A stretch of 63,134 nucleotides of DNA from Amycolatopsis orientalis DSM 43388 (GTDB lineage: Bacteria > Actinomycetota > Actinomycetes > Mycobacteriales > Pseudonocardiaceae), in assembly GCF_000411975.1 (NCBI RefSeq), contig NZ_ASXG01000004.1, positions 1 to 63,134 of the forward strand, given 5' to 3'. The notes under the pieces are model-generated. The model saw only the letters and a program-made list of their open reading frames with translations. It did no database searches and was not told the DNA's origin. Each line of letters begins with the position of its first letter. Position 1 is the stretch's first letter. A program made the position numbers and the translations under genes. Shown in pieces: positions 41,621 through 50,027 of the stretch.

Positions 41621-42318
41621 TGAGCCTGCATCTGTCCGGCATCACCCTCACCTACCCCGACGGCGATTCCCGCCTCACCGCGCTCGACCAGGTCGACCTG
41701 CACGTGCCCGCCGGGAACGTCGCCGCAGTGGTCGGACCGTCCGGATCGGGCAAATCGAGCCTGCTGGCCGTCGCCGCGACGCTCATCCGGCCCGATCGCG
41801 GACGCGTGGTCGTCGGCGGCGTCGACACGACCGACCTGGACCGGGCCGGGCTGGCGGAGCTGCGGCGCACCACGATCGGGATCGTGTTCCAGCAACCGAA
41901 TCTGCTCGCCTCGCTCACCGCGGTGGAACAACTCGAAGTCATGGCGCACCTCAACGGAACTCCGCGCCGCGAGGCGACGAAACGAGCGAAGGAGCTGCTC
42001 GACGCGGTCGGGCTCGCCGATCGCGCGGCACACCGTCCGGGGCGGCTTTCCGGCGGACAGCAGCAGCGGGTGAACATCGCGCGCGCCCTGATGAACGAGC
42101 CGGCCGTGCTGCTGGTCGACGAACCGACGAGCGCGCTGGACCAGGACCGCGGCGCGGCGGTGGTCGATCTGCTCACTACGATCACGCGTCAACAGGCGAC
42201 GGCAACCGTGCTGGTCACCCACGACCGCTCCCACCTCGAAGGGGTCGACTCGGTGCACGAGGTCGTCGACGGACGGATCCACCAGCCGGCCCGGGCCGGC
42301 GCCGAGGAGAACCGATGA
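41620..42318 (+). CDS. ABC transporter ATPase (LolD/MacB type)
   Basis: 232-residue ATPase with Walker A GPSGSGKSS near 38-46, Q-loop FQQPNLLASLTAVEQ, signature LSGGQQQRVNIARAL and Walker B VLLVDEPTSALD. The LSGGQQQR signature and short length mark the LolD/FtsE exporter group. It shares one base with the permease stop and its own stop overlaps the DUF2871 start (ATGA), so the three genes form one operon. Confidence 0.9.
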   Translation: MSLHLSGITLTYPDGDSRLTALDQVDLHVPAGNVAAVVGPSGSGKSSLLAVAATLIRPDRGRVVVGGVDTTDLDRAGLAELRRTTIGIVFQQPNLLASLTAVEQLEVMAHLNGTPRREATKRAKELLDAVGLADRAAHRPGRLSGGQQQRVNIARALMNEPAVLLVDEPTSALDQDRGAAVVDLLTTITRQQATATVLVTHDRSHLEGVDSVHEVVDGRIHQPARAGAEENR

Positions 42319-42737
42319 CGAAGAAGATCTACTGGGCCGCCGCGATCTACACGATCCTCGGCCTGCTGGCCGGGCTCTACTACCGCGAACTGACCAAGGC
42401 GGAGCACTTCACCGGCGACACCCAGCTGTCCGTCGTGCACACCCACCTGCTCGCGCTCGGGACGCTGGTGTTCCTGATCGTGCTGGTGCTGGACAAGGTG
42501 TTCACGCTGTCGGCGACGAGGTCGTTCGCGCCGTTCTTCTGGATCTACCACGCCGGGATGCTCCTCACCGTCGGCGGGATGGTCGTGCACGGCACGCTCA
42601 CCGTGCTGGGCAAGGAATCCGGCGCGGCGATCGCCGGGATCGCCGGGCTGGGACACATCCTGCTGACGGTCGCGTTCGTCCTGCTTTTCGTCGGCCTGCA
42701 CGGGCGGATCGGGAAGGCCGCCGAAGCAAAGGCGTGA
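42315..42737 (+). CDS. DUF2871 membrane protein
   Basis: 140-residue protein of the DUF2871 family with four helices. The conserved YRELTKAEHF, VVHTHLLALGT and HGTLTV stretches carry several His residues near helix ends. Function unknown; it may bind a metal or haem, although nothing proves it. Third gene of the exporter operon, coupled by ATGA. Confidence 0.82.
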   Translation: MTKKIYWAAAIYTILGLLAGLYYRELTKAEHFTGDTQLSVVHTHLLALGTLVFLIVLVLDKVFTLSATRSFAPFFWIYHAGMLLTVGGMVVHGTLTVLGKESGAAIAGIAGLGHILLTVAFVLLFVGLHGRIGKAAEAKA

Positions 42738-42787
42738 CGTGAAGGGCTCCTTGCGGGAATCTGCTTCCGGCAAGGAGCCCTTCACGG
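42738..42787. repeat. Dispersed GTGAAGG palindromic repeat, copy 2 (terminator)
   Basis: GTGAAGGGCTCCTTGC and its exact complement form 16-bp arms around GGGAATCTGCTTCCG. It fills the gap between the convergent DUF2871 and MFS genes and must act as a bidirectional terminator. Copy 1 is at 38557-38609. Confidence 0.85.
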
Positions 42788-42789
42788 AC

Positions 42790-44184
42790 TTACCGGCGGC
42801 GGAAGGTCAGAGCGGCCAGTCCGGCGCCGGCGAGCGCGATCACTGCCGAGCCGATGAAGGCGACTGAGTACCCCTGCGTCAACGCCGCCGGGTCGCCGAG
42901 CGCACCCGCGCCCGAAGCGGCCGCCACAGCGGTCAGCACGGCCAGGCCCAGCGCCGAACCCACCTGGTAACCGGTGTTCACGATCCCCGACGCGAGCCCG
43001 CCTTCTTCCGGCCGAGCGGCGGAAATCGCGGCGCTGAGCGACGGGATGAACGCCAGCGACATCCCCAGCGCCGCGACGAGCGACGCGGGCAGGACGTCGG
43101 CCCAGAAGCTGCCGTCCGCGCGCACCAGCGCCAGCCAGCCCAGCCCGGCCGCCAGGATCAGCAGCCCGGCGACGATCGGCGGTTTCGGGCCGAAGCGGCC
43201 GATCACCCGCGGGGCCAAGGCGATCATCCCCAGCATGATCAGCGCGGTCATCGGCAGCAGCGCGGCGCCGGCCGGGAAGGCGCGGAAGCCGAGCACCTGC
43301 TGCAGGTAGAGGTTCAGGAAGAACCACATCGGAATCCAGGCCGCGCCCAAGAACACCTGTGCCAGGTTCGCCGCGCCGAGCCGCGGGACACGGAAGATCG
43401 ACAGCCGCATCAGCGGAGTACCGGCTTTCGCCTGCCGGACCAGGAAAACCGCGAGCAGCGCGAGACCTGCCCCGAGCGCGATCCCGGTGGCTGTCCAGCC
43501 CGCTTCCGGCGCCCGGACGATCCCGTACACCAGCGTGCCCAAGCCGAGCGTGACGGTCAGCGCGCCGAGGAGGTCGACGCTGCCGCGGGCGCCGGTCGCT
43601 CCCCTCGGCAGAACGGCGGGAGCGGCGAACAGAGCGAGCACCGCGATGGGCACGTTCAGGTAGAACACCCACGGCCACGACAGGTACTCGGTGAGCACCC
43701 CGCCGAGGAACACTCCCGCGGTGCCGCCAGCCGGGGCCGCCGCGCCGTACCGGGCAAGGGCTTTGGTGAGCTCCTTCGGGGTGCCGCCGAAGAGCAGCAT
43801 CAGCAGCGTCAGCGCGGACGGGGCGATCAGCGCCGCTCCCGCGCCCTGCACGATCCGGCCGGCGAGTTCGACCGGCACGTTCCCGGCCGCTCCGGCGAGC
43901 ACCGAACCGGCCAGGAGAATCGCCCAGCCGGCGGCGAAAAGCCTTCTGGCGCCGAACAAATCCGACAGTCGTCCGCCGAGCAGCAGCAGCCCGCCGAAGG
44001 CGATCACGTAAGCGTTGAAGACCCAGGACAGCGTGCTGGGCGTGAAGCCGAGCGCGTCGCGCATGCGCGGCAGGGCGACGCCGATGATCGAGGTGTCCAT
44101 GATCACCATGAACTGGGCGAGGGCGAGCAGTCCGAGCGCCCACCAGCGGAGGGTGTCCGGCCGGGTTTCCGGCGGAGTAGTCAT
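42790..44184 (-). CDS. MFS drug/H+ antiporter, DHA2 type
   Basis: 464-residue 14-helix major facilitator. Motif D1 is MDTSIIGVALPRMRDALGFTPSTLSWVFNAY, motif A is GGRLSDLFGARR and motif C-like elements follow. This places it with EmrB/QacA-type efflux pumps. The ATG at 44184 lies 48 bp after the stop of the HRHP-motif protein on the same strand, so both may be transcribed from the copper-type operator promoter. The pumped compound is unknown. Confidence 0.85.
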   Translation of the reverse strand: MTTPPETRPDTLRWWALGLLALAQFMVIMDTSIIGVALPRMRDALGFTPSTLSWVFNAYVIAFGGLLLLGGRLSDLFGARRLFAAGWAILLAGSVLAGAAGNVPVELAGRIVQGAGAALIAPSALTLLMLLFGGTPKELTKALARYGAAAPAGGTAGVFLGGVLTEYLSWPWVFYLNVPIAVLALFAAPAVLPRGATGARGSVDLLGALTVTLGLGTLVYGIVRAPEAGWTATGIALGAGLALLAVFLVRQAKAGTPLMRLSIFRVPRLGAANLAQVFLGAAWIPMWFFLNLYLQQVLGFRAFPAGAALLPMTALIMLGMIALAPRVIGRFGPKPPIVAGLLILAAGLGWLALVRADGSFWADVLPASLVAALGMSLAFIPSLSAAISAARPEEGGLASGIVNTGYQVGSALGLAVLTAVAAASGAGALGDPAALTQGYSVAFIGSAVIALAGAGLAALTFRRR

Positions 44185-44232
44185 CGTTTTCTCTTTCTCT
44201 TCAAGGGGATCGGCAGCACGGCATAGAGCTGC

Positions 44233-44931
44233 TCAGGCCGCGTCGAGGACGAAGGCGGCGGTGCGCACGACGCCCTCGGCCTGGAAGTCGAGGTACAGCA
44301 GGTACCGGCCGGTCGTCGGGGCCTCGGCGTGGAAGCGGATTTCCGGACCGGGCTTTCCGTCGTCGAGCGCGTGGATGTGCAGGTAGGCGAGGTCGCCTTG
44401 GCGCAGCGCGACCAGGTGGCCGAACGAACCGAGGTACGGCTCCAGGTCGGTGACCGGCTCTCCGCCGCGGGTCACGCGGGCGGTCAGCATCGTCCCGGCA
44501 CCGGCGGCGAGCGTGCCTTCGAGGGTCACTTCGTAGCCGTCCACCACGCTCTGCGCGACCGGTTCCGCAGCCCGCGGCTGGTAGTCACCGGCCACTTCCA
44601 CCGTCCGCGACAGGGTCACGCTGTCGCCGCCCGCCGGGGTCAGGCCGGTGAAGACCCGGTACGTGCCTGCCGCGTCCCAGGTCCACGGGATCGTCCAGAC
44701 GCCGGTTTCCGGGTCGAGCACTGGATGGCGGTGCCGGAAGTGCGCGCCGTCGGTGCGGACCACGATCAGGTGCAACTGCTTGCCGTGCGCCTCTTCGTAT
44801 TTGGTTACCGGCTGTCCGCCGGCAGTGGTGACGGTGAACGAAAGCTCGCCGTCCTCTCCCGCCCGAACCGGGGCGTGCACCACGCCGAGCTGGACCTCGC
44901 CGGTCGAAAGTGCGGTGCCGTTGACGTTCAT
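44233..44931 (-). CDS. HRHP-motif protein behind a CsoR-type operator
   Basis: 232-residue protein without signal peptide or helices, apparently two Ig-like beta modules (1-115 and 120-232). The first contains HGKQLHLIVVRTDGAHFRHRHPVL, a pattern I associate with copper-linked actinobacterial proteins of YtkA/FixH-like fold. The second repeats it weakly (GHLVALRQGDLAYLHIHA). Its His clusters could bind Cu(I). A 19-bp CsoR-box palindrome lies 38 bp before the ATG. I infer copper-induced expression; the biochemical function is unknown. Confidence 0.65.
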   Translation of the reverse strand: MNVNGTALSTGEVQLGVVHAPVRAGEDGELSFTVTTAGGQPVTKYEEAHGKQLHLIVVRTDGAHFRHRHPVLDPETGVWTIPWTWDAAGTYRVFTGLTPAGGDSVTLSRTVEVAGDYQPRAAEPVAQSVVDGYEVTLEGTLAAGAGTMLTARVTRGGEPVTDLEPYLGSFGHLVALRQGDLAYLHIHALDDGKPGPEIRFHAEAPTTGRYLLYLDFQAEGVVRTAAFVLDAA

Positions 44932-44968
44932 CGCTTTCTCCTTCGCTCGTTCTCGACGACCCGGACTT

Positions 44969-44987
44969 TATACCCCTATGGGGTATA
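44969..44987. promoter_or_regulatory. CsoR-type copper operator
   Basis: TATACCCCTATGGGGTATA is a perfect palindrome (8-bp arms, 3-bp centre) and has the TACCC-N-GGGTA form of operators bound by the Cu(I) repressor CsoR. It is strikingly AT-rich for this DNA and lies directly upstream of the minus-strand HRHP-motif gene. Confidence 0.78.
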
Positions 44988-45113
44988 TGGAAGTGTGTCC
45001 TGGGTCTCCTTCCCGGCGACGCGGACCCTTGTCTCGGGCTGTGCCCGGCGTTACGCTTCGTCAACGGCGGTGCGCCCGCACCGCCCGTTCCGTTCGCTCT
45101 CGAGGAGGTGCGC

Positions 45114-45215
45114 GTGCTTCTGACTTCCGGACAGCTCGCCGACCTCCGTCAGCGCACGCGCCAGTCCGCCTGGAACAAGGGGCGCGTCGCGCACGGCTGG
45201 CCAACGCGGCACTGA
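45114..45215 (+). CDS. Possible 33-residue leader peptide before xdhA
   Basis: GTG at 45114 is preceded by GAGGAGG with a 5-nt gap, among the best ribosome sites in the window. It opens a 33-codon frame (starts LLTSGQLADLRQRTRQS, ends PTRH) that stops 129 bp before xdhA. The peptide has no recognisable domain. It could be a regulatory leader of the xdh operon, an independent small protein, or chance. Confidence 0.4.
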   Translation: MLLTSGQLADLRQRTRQSAWNKGRVAHGWPTRH

Positions 45216-45344
45216 GCGGTCTCCCCGCTCGGTCGCGTTCTCGCACGGGCCCTGGTCCCGTTGCACCCCCACGGTCCCTGACCTCCGCCGAATCGGCGCG
45301 TCGGCGGCCGTGGCCCCAGCCGAGAAAAGACGAGAGGAACTCCG

Positions 45345-46769
45345 ATGGTCGACCCCGAGGTGACCGTCAACGGGAAACGCACCGCGATCGGCGCCGTCCC
45401 CGTGCACACCACGGCACTGGACTGGCTCCGCGGGCAGGGCCTGACCAGCTGCAAGGAGGGCTGCGCCGAAGGCGAATGCGGCGCGTGCGCGATCCTGGTC
45501 GCCCGGCCCGGCGTCGAATCCCCGACCGACCTGGTCGCGATCAACGCGTGCCTCGCCCCGGTCGGCGCGCTGGACGGGCAGGAAGTGTGGACGGCCGAGG
45601 GCCTCGGTTCCGCCGAGGACCTGCACCCGGTGCAGCACGAAATGGCCGTGCGCGGCGGATCCCAGTGCGGCTACTGCACGCCCGGGTTCGTCTGCAGTAT
45701 GGCCGCCGAGTACTACCGCGGCGATCGCGAAGCATCCGGCGACGACCACGCGCCGAACGGTTTCGACATCCACGCGCTGAGCGGAAACCTCTGCCGCTGC
45801 ACCGGATACCGGCCGATCCGCGATGCCGCACACGCGCTCGGCGCTCCCCCGGCCGACGACCCGCTGGCGCAGCGACGCACGCGAGGCGCACCGAAACCCG
45901 TTGCGACCCAGCTGCACCGCGACGGCCGCGCCTACCTGCGTCCGGCGACCTGGGCCGAAGCACTGCAGCTGCGGCACGACCGTCCTAACGCGACCTTCGT
46001 AGCCGGGTCGACGGACTGGGGCGTCGAGGTGAACATCCGCGGCGTGCGAGCGGACTGCGTCGTCGCCATCGATCGCGTGCCGGAACTGCAGGCGCTGGAC
46101 ATCGGCGCGGACACCATCGAAATCGGGGCCGGGCTCAGCCTCACCGAAATGGACCGCCGCCTCGACGGCCGGGTTCCGTTGCTGAGCCAGCTGATTCCCC
46201 AGTTCGCGTCGCGGTTGATCCGGAACGCCGCCACCCTCGGCGGAAACCTCGGCACCGGCTCGCCGATCGGCGACTCCGCGCCGGTGCTGCTCGCGCTCGG
46301 CTCGAGCGTCGTTCTGTCCTCAGTGGACGGAGAGCGCGAGGTGCCGCTCGACGAGTACTTCACCGGTTACCGGCAGAGCGTCCGGCGGGAGGACGAGCTG
46401 ATCCGTTCGGTGCGGATTCCGTTGCCGCTGGCGGGGACCACCGCGTTCCACAAGGTCGCCAAACGGCGGTTCGACGACATCTCCAGCGTCGCCGTGGCGT
46501 TCGCGCTCGACATCGAGGACGGTCTCGTGCGCACCGCGCGGATCGGGCTCGGCGGGGTCGCCGCGACGCCGATCCGCGCGAAAGCCACCGAAGCCGCGCT
46601 CGTCGGACAGACCTGGAACGAGGAAACCGTCCGCACCGCGGCGGAAATCCTGCGCGGCGAGGGCACGCCGATGGACGACCACCGCGCGAGCGCCGCCTAC
46701 CGCGCCGCGACCTTGGGCCGCAGCCTGCTGAAACTTCACGCCGACTCTCTCGAGGGAGCACGAGCATGA
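45345..46769 (+). CDS. xdhA: Xanthine dehydrogenase small subunit (FeS/FAD)
   Basis: 474-residue subunit carrying two [2Fe-2S] clusters and FAD of a molybdenum hydroxylase. Cluster I ligands are C40, C45, C48 and probably C69. Cluster II ligands are C108, C111, C150 and C152 in QCGYC and CRC. The FAD domain spans about 190-470 (FVAGSTDWG, ATLGGNLGTGSPIGDSAP). The fused FeS-FAD layout with a separate Mo subunit and XdhC is that of bacterial XdhA. GAGAGGA precedes the ATG at 45345 and the stop overlaps xdhB. Role: oxidation of hypoxanthine/xanthine to urate. Confidence 0.9.
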   Translation: MVDPEVTVNGKRTAIGAVPVHTTALDWLRGQGLTSCKEGCAEGECGACAILVARPGVESPTDLVAINACLAPVGALDGQEVWTAEGLGSAEDLHPVQHEMAVRGGSQCGYCTPGFVCSMAAEYYRGDREASGDDHAPNGFDIHALSGNLCRCTGYRPIRDAAHALGAPPADDPLAQRRTRGAPKPVATQLHRDGRAYLRPATWAEALQLRHDRPNATFVAGSTDWGVEVNIRGVRADCVVAIDRVPELQALDIGADTIEIGAGLSLTEMDRRLDGRVPLLSQLIPQFASRLIRNAATLGGNLGTGSPIGDSAPVLLALGSSVVLSSVDGEREVPLDEYFTGYRQSVRREDELIRSVRIPLPLAGTTAFHKVAKRRFDDISSVAVAFALDIEDGLVRTARIGLGGVAATPIRAKATEAALVGQTWNEETVRTAAEILRGEGTPMDDHRASAAYRAATLGRSLLKLHADSLEGARA

Positions 46770-49135
46770 GCGCACTCTCCGAACGCCCGGAAAGCCCGTC
46801 CATCGGGATCGCCCGGCCGCACGAAGCCGCCGCGGCGCACGTCCGGGGCACCGCGCTGTACACCGACGACCTCGTCGCCCGGACCAAAGACGTCCTGCAC
46901 GCATACCCGGTACAGGTACCCGAGGCGCACGCGAAGGTGCTCGCGATCCGCACCGAAGCCGCGGAAGCCGTCCCCGGCGTGGTCCGCGTCCTCACCGCAG
47001 CGGATGTGCCCGGCGTCAACGATTCCGGCGTGCACCACGACGAACCGCTGTTCCCGTCCGAGGTGATGTTCTACGGCCACGCGGTGTGCTGGGTGCTCGG
47101 CGAAACGCTGGAAGCGGCGCGGCTCGGCGCGGCGGCCGTCGAGGTCGACACCGAAGCGCTGCCGTCGCTGGTGACCGTCGGCGACGCGATCGCCGCGGGC
47201 AGTTTCCAGGGCGAGCCGCGAGTGGTCGCGCGCGGCGACGTCGACTCGGGGATGGCCGGCTCGGCGCACGTCTTCCGCGGCGAGTTCGACTTCGCCGGCC
47301 AGGAGCATTTCTACCTGGAAACCCAGTGCGCGCTGGCGCACCTCGACGAGTCCGACCAGGTTTTCGTGCAGAGCAGCACGCAGCATCCGTCGGAAACGCA
47401 GGACATCGTGGCGCACGTGCTGGGCAAGCACAGCCACGAGGTCACCGTGCAGAGCCTGCGGATGGGCGGCGGGTTCGGCGGCAAGGAATGGCAGCCGCAT
47501 GGATACGCCGCCGTCGCCGCGCTCGGCGCGACGCTCACCGGACGTCCGGTGCGGCTGCGGCTGACTCGCACGCAGGACATGACGATGACCGGCAAGCGCC
47601 ACGGTTTCCACGCCGAATGGAGCGTCGGTTTCGACGCCGACGGCAAGCTGCAGGCGCTCGACGTCGTGCTCACCGCGGACGGCGGCTGGAGCCTCGACCT
47701 GTCCGAGCCGGTGCTCGCCCGGGCGCTGTGCCACGTCGACAACGCGTACTGGATTCCGCACGTGCGCGCGATGGGTCGGATCGCCAAGACGAACAAGACG
47801 TCGCAGACCGCGTTCCGCGGATTCGGCGGGCCGCAGGGCATGCTGGTGATCGAGGACATCCTCGGCCGCTGCGCCCCGCTGCTCGGCATCGACCCGGCCG
47901 AGCTGCGGCGGCGCAACTTCTACACCGAAGGCCAGGACACGCCGTACGGGATGCCGGTGCGGCACCCGGAACGCATTCACCGGATCTGGCAGCAACTGCT
48001 GGACTCCGGCGACGCCGAACGGCGGCAGGCCGAGATCGCCGCGTACAACGCGAAACACGCGCACTCCAAACGCGGCCTCGCGATCACGCCGGTCAAGTTC
48101 GGGATTTCGTTCAACCTCACCGCGTTCAACCAGGCCGGCGCGCTGGTGCACGTCTACAAGGACGGCTCGGTGCTGATCAACCACGGCGGCACCGAAATGG
48201 GCCAGGGCCTGCACACGAAGATGCTGCAGGTGGCCGCGACCGCGCTGGGCGTGCCGCCGGAGAAGGTGCGGCTGGCCCCGACCCGCACCGACAAGGTGCC
48301 GAACACCTCGGCCACCGCGGCGAGTTCGGGCGCGGACCTCAACGGCGGCGCGGTCAAGAACGCCTGCGAACAGATCCGCGACCGGCTGGTCGCCGTCGCG
48401 GCGGGCAAGCTCGGCGTGCCGGAAAGCGACGTCCGGATCGTCCGCGGGGCCGCGCGCACCCCGTCCGGCGAGGAGATCGGCTGGGACGAACTCGTGCACG
48501 CGGCCTACTTCGACCGGGTGCACCTGTCGGCCGCCGGGTACTACCGGACCGAGGGCCTGAGCTGGGATTCCGCCACGATGAGCGGCTCGCCGTTCAAGTA
48601 CTTCGCCTACGGCGCGGCGCTGGCCGAGGTGGAGGTGGACGACTTCACCGGCGCGTACCGGACGCGGCGGGTCGACATCGTGCACGACGTCGGCGACAGC
48701 CTGTCCCCGCTGATCGACATCGGCCAGATCGAGGGCGGGTTCGTGCAGGGCATGGGCTGGCTGACCCTGGAGGACCTGCGCTGGGACGAGTCCGACCGGC
48801 CGACCCGCGGACGGCTCGCGACCCAGGCGGCCAGCACGTACAAGCTGCCGAGCCTGTCGGAGATGCCGGAGGAATTCAACGTCACGCTGCTCGCCGATGC
48901 CGCGGAAGAAGGCGCGGTCTACGGCTCGAAGGCGGTCGGCGAACCGCCGTTGATGCTGGCCTTCGCGGTGCGGGAAGCGTTGCGGCAGGCGGTCGCCGCG
49001 TTCGGCGAGCCCGGGCACAGCGTCGATCTCGCGTCCCCGGCCACGCCGGAAGCCGTGTTCTGGGCGATCGACCGTGCGGTCGCCCCCGCACCGGTGGTCG
49101 AGGAGCAGGTACCGGATCTGGTGGGCCAGCCGTGA
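46766..49135 (+). CDS. xdhB: Xanthine dehydrogenase large (molybdopterin) subunit
   Basis: 789-residue molybdenum-binding subunit. Q-rich and glycine motifs typical of the family are present: GGGFGGKEWQPHG near 230 (Moco contact), TAFRGFGGPQGMLVIED near 350 (with the substrate-side Arg) and the active-site Glu region GSKAVGEPPLMLAFAVREAL near 715-735. Coupled to xdhA by ATGA and to xdhC by GTGA. The presence of GEPPL and FRGFGGPQ supports a purine-type dehydrogenase rather than CO dehydrogenase, although other aldehyde or purine substrates are possible. Confidence 0.9.
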   Translation: MSALSERPESPSIGIARPHEAAAAHVRGTALYTDDLVARTKDVLHAYPVQVPEAHAKVLAIRTEAAEAVPGVVRVLTAADVPGVNDSGVHHDEPLFPSEVMFYGHAVCWVLGETLEAARLGAAAVEVDTEALPSLVTVGDAIAAGSFQGEPRVVARGDVDSGMAGSAHVFRGEFDFAGQEHFYLETQCALAHLDESDQVFVQSSTQHPSETQDIVAHVLGKHSHEVTVQSLRMGGGFGGKEWQPHGYAAVAALGATLTGRPVRLRLTRTQDMTMTGKRHGFHAEWSVGFDADGKLQALDVVLTADGGWSLDLSEPVLARALCHVDNAYWIPHVRAMGRIAKTNKTSQTAFRGFGGPQGMLVIEDILGRCAPLLGIDPAELRRRNFYTEGQDTPYGMPVRHPERIHRIWQQLLDSGDAERRQAEIAAYNAKHAHSKRGLAITPVKFGISFNLTAFNQAGALVHVYKDGSVLINHGGTEMGQGLHTKMLQVAATALGVPPEKVRLAPTRTDKVPNTSATAASSGADLNGGAVKNACEQIRDRLVAVAAGKLGVPESDVRIVRGAARTPSGEEIGWDELVHAAYFDRVHLSAAGYYRTEGLSWDSATMSGSPFKYFAYGAALAEVEVDDFTGAYRTRRVDIVHDVGDSLSPLIDIGQIEGGFVQGMGWLTLEDLRWDESDRPTRGRLATQAASTYKLPSLSEMPEEFNVTLLADAAEEGAVYGSKAVGEPPLMLAFAVREALRQAVAAFGEPGHSVDLASPATPEAVFWAIDRAVAPAPVVEEQVPDLVGQP

Positions 49136-49956
49136 ACTGGATCAGCGCGGTCCAGCACCTGCGGGACGCGGGGCTGCCGGGCGTGCTCGTCACCGTGACG
49201 TCCTCGCGCGGGCACACTCCCCGCGAGGGCGGCGCGAAAATGGTGGTCGGCTCGGCGGAATGCCACGGCACGATCGGCGGCGGCAACGCCGAAGCCGTGG
49301 CGATCGAGCGAGCCCGGGAACTGTTGCGGGACAACGCGACCGCGCCGGTGCTGCAAACGCTTTCGCTGTCCGACAAAGCTCCTTACCAGCACGGCGTGCA
49401 ATGCTGCGGAGGCACGATGACGCTGCTGTTCGAGCCGCTTCCGGTGCGTCCGGCGGTGGCGGTCTTCGGGGTCGGCCACGTCGGCCTGGAGCTGGCGCGG
49501 ATCCTCGCCCGGCACGAGGTTTCGCTGCACCTGATCGACAGCCGGCCGGCGCAGCTGACCGCGGAACGGCTGGCCGTGCTCGACGACGCGGTGGCGAGCG
49601 TGCACGTCCACCAGGTCCCGCTGCTGCCGGAAACGGTGCTGTCGGAGCTGCCGGAGGGCACGCACGTGCTGATCATGACGCACGATCACGCCGAGGACAT
49701 CGCGCTGTGCGACGCGGCGCTGCGCAGCGGCACGTGCGGGTCGATCGGGCTGATCGGGTCCGCGGGGAAATGGTCTCGGTTCCGCAAGCGGCTGACCGAC
49801 CTCGGCCACGACGAGGCGGCGCTGTCCCGGATCACGACCCCGATCGGGCTGCCGGAGCTGACCGGGAAGGAACCGGCGGTGATCGCGGTGAGCGTCGCGG
49901 CGGCCTTGCTGCAGAAATTCTCCGCGCGGGTCCGGCCGGGAGCCCTTCCGGCGTAA
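49132..49956 (+). CDS. xdhC: XdhC molybdenum cofactor insertion chaperone
   Basis: 274-residue XdhC protein, which binds sulfurated Moco and loads it into XdhB. The N-terminal part has VTSSRGHTPREGGAKMVV and GTIGGGNAEA. QCCGGTMTLLFEPL carries the conserved Cys pair. A Rossmann domain follows (AVFGVGHVGLELARIL) with the C-terminal GSIGLIGSAGKWSRF motif. The GTG start overlaps xdhB's stop. Last gene of the xdh operon. Confidence 0.9.
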   Translation: MNWISAVQHLRDAGLPGVLVTVTSSRGHTPREGGAKMVVGSAECHGTIGGGNAEAVAIERARELLRDNATAPVLQTLSLSDKAPYQHGVQCCGGTMTLLFEPLPVRPAVAVFGVGHVGLELARILARHEVSLHLIDSRPAQLTAERLAVLDDAVASVHVHQVPLLPETVLSELPEGTHVLIMTHDHAEDIALCDAALRSGTCGSIGLIGSAGKWSRFRKRLTDLGHDEAALSRITTPIGLPELTGKEPAVIAVSVAAALLQKFSARVRPGALPA

Positions 49957-50027
49957 ATCGCTTGCCTGCCCCCGGGAGCACGGCTGGGATACGGGGAGAC
50001 ACCGTCAGCTCCTGGGGGCCTTCTGCG

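Larger units (their letters stand above)
44932..45344. other. Intergenic region between copper-type gene and xdh operon
   Basis: About 410 bp between divergent genes. It holds the CsoR-type operator (44969-44987) and a possible small ORF with a strong ribosome site (45114-45215). Nothing else was recognised. Confidence 0.55.

Noticed and set aside
46766..49135. Carbon monoxide dehydrogenase large subunit
   Set aside because: It has the fused FeS/FAD partner, an XdhC chaperone and the GEPPL/FRGFGGPQ motifs of xanthine dehydrogenases, and I see no CoxL AYXCSFR signature.
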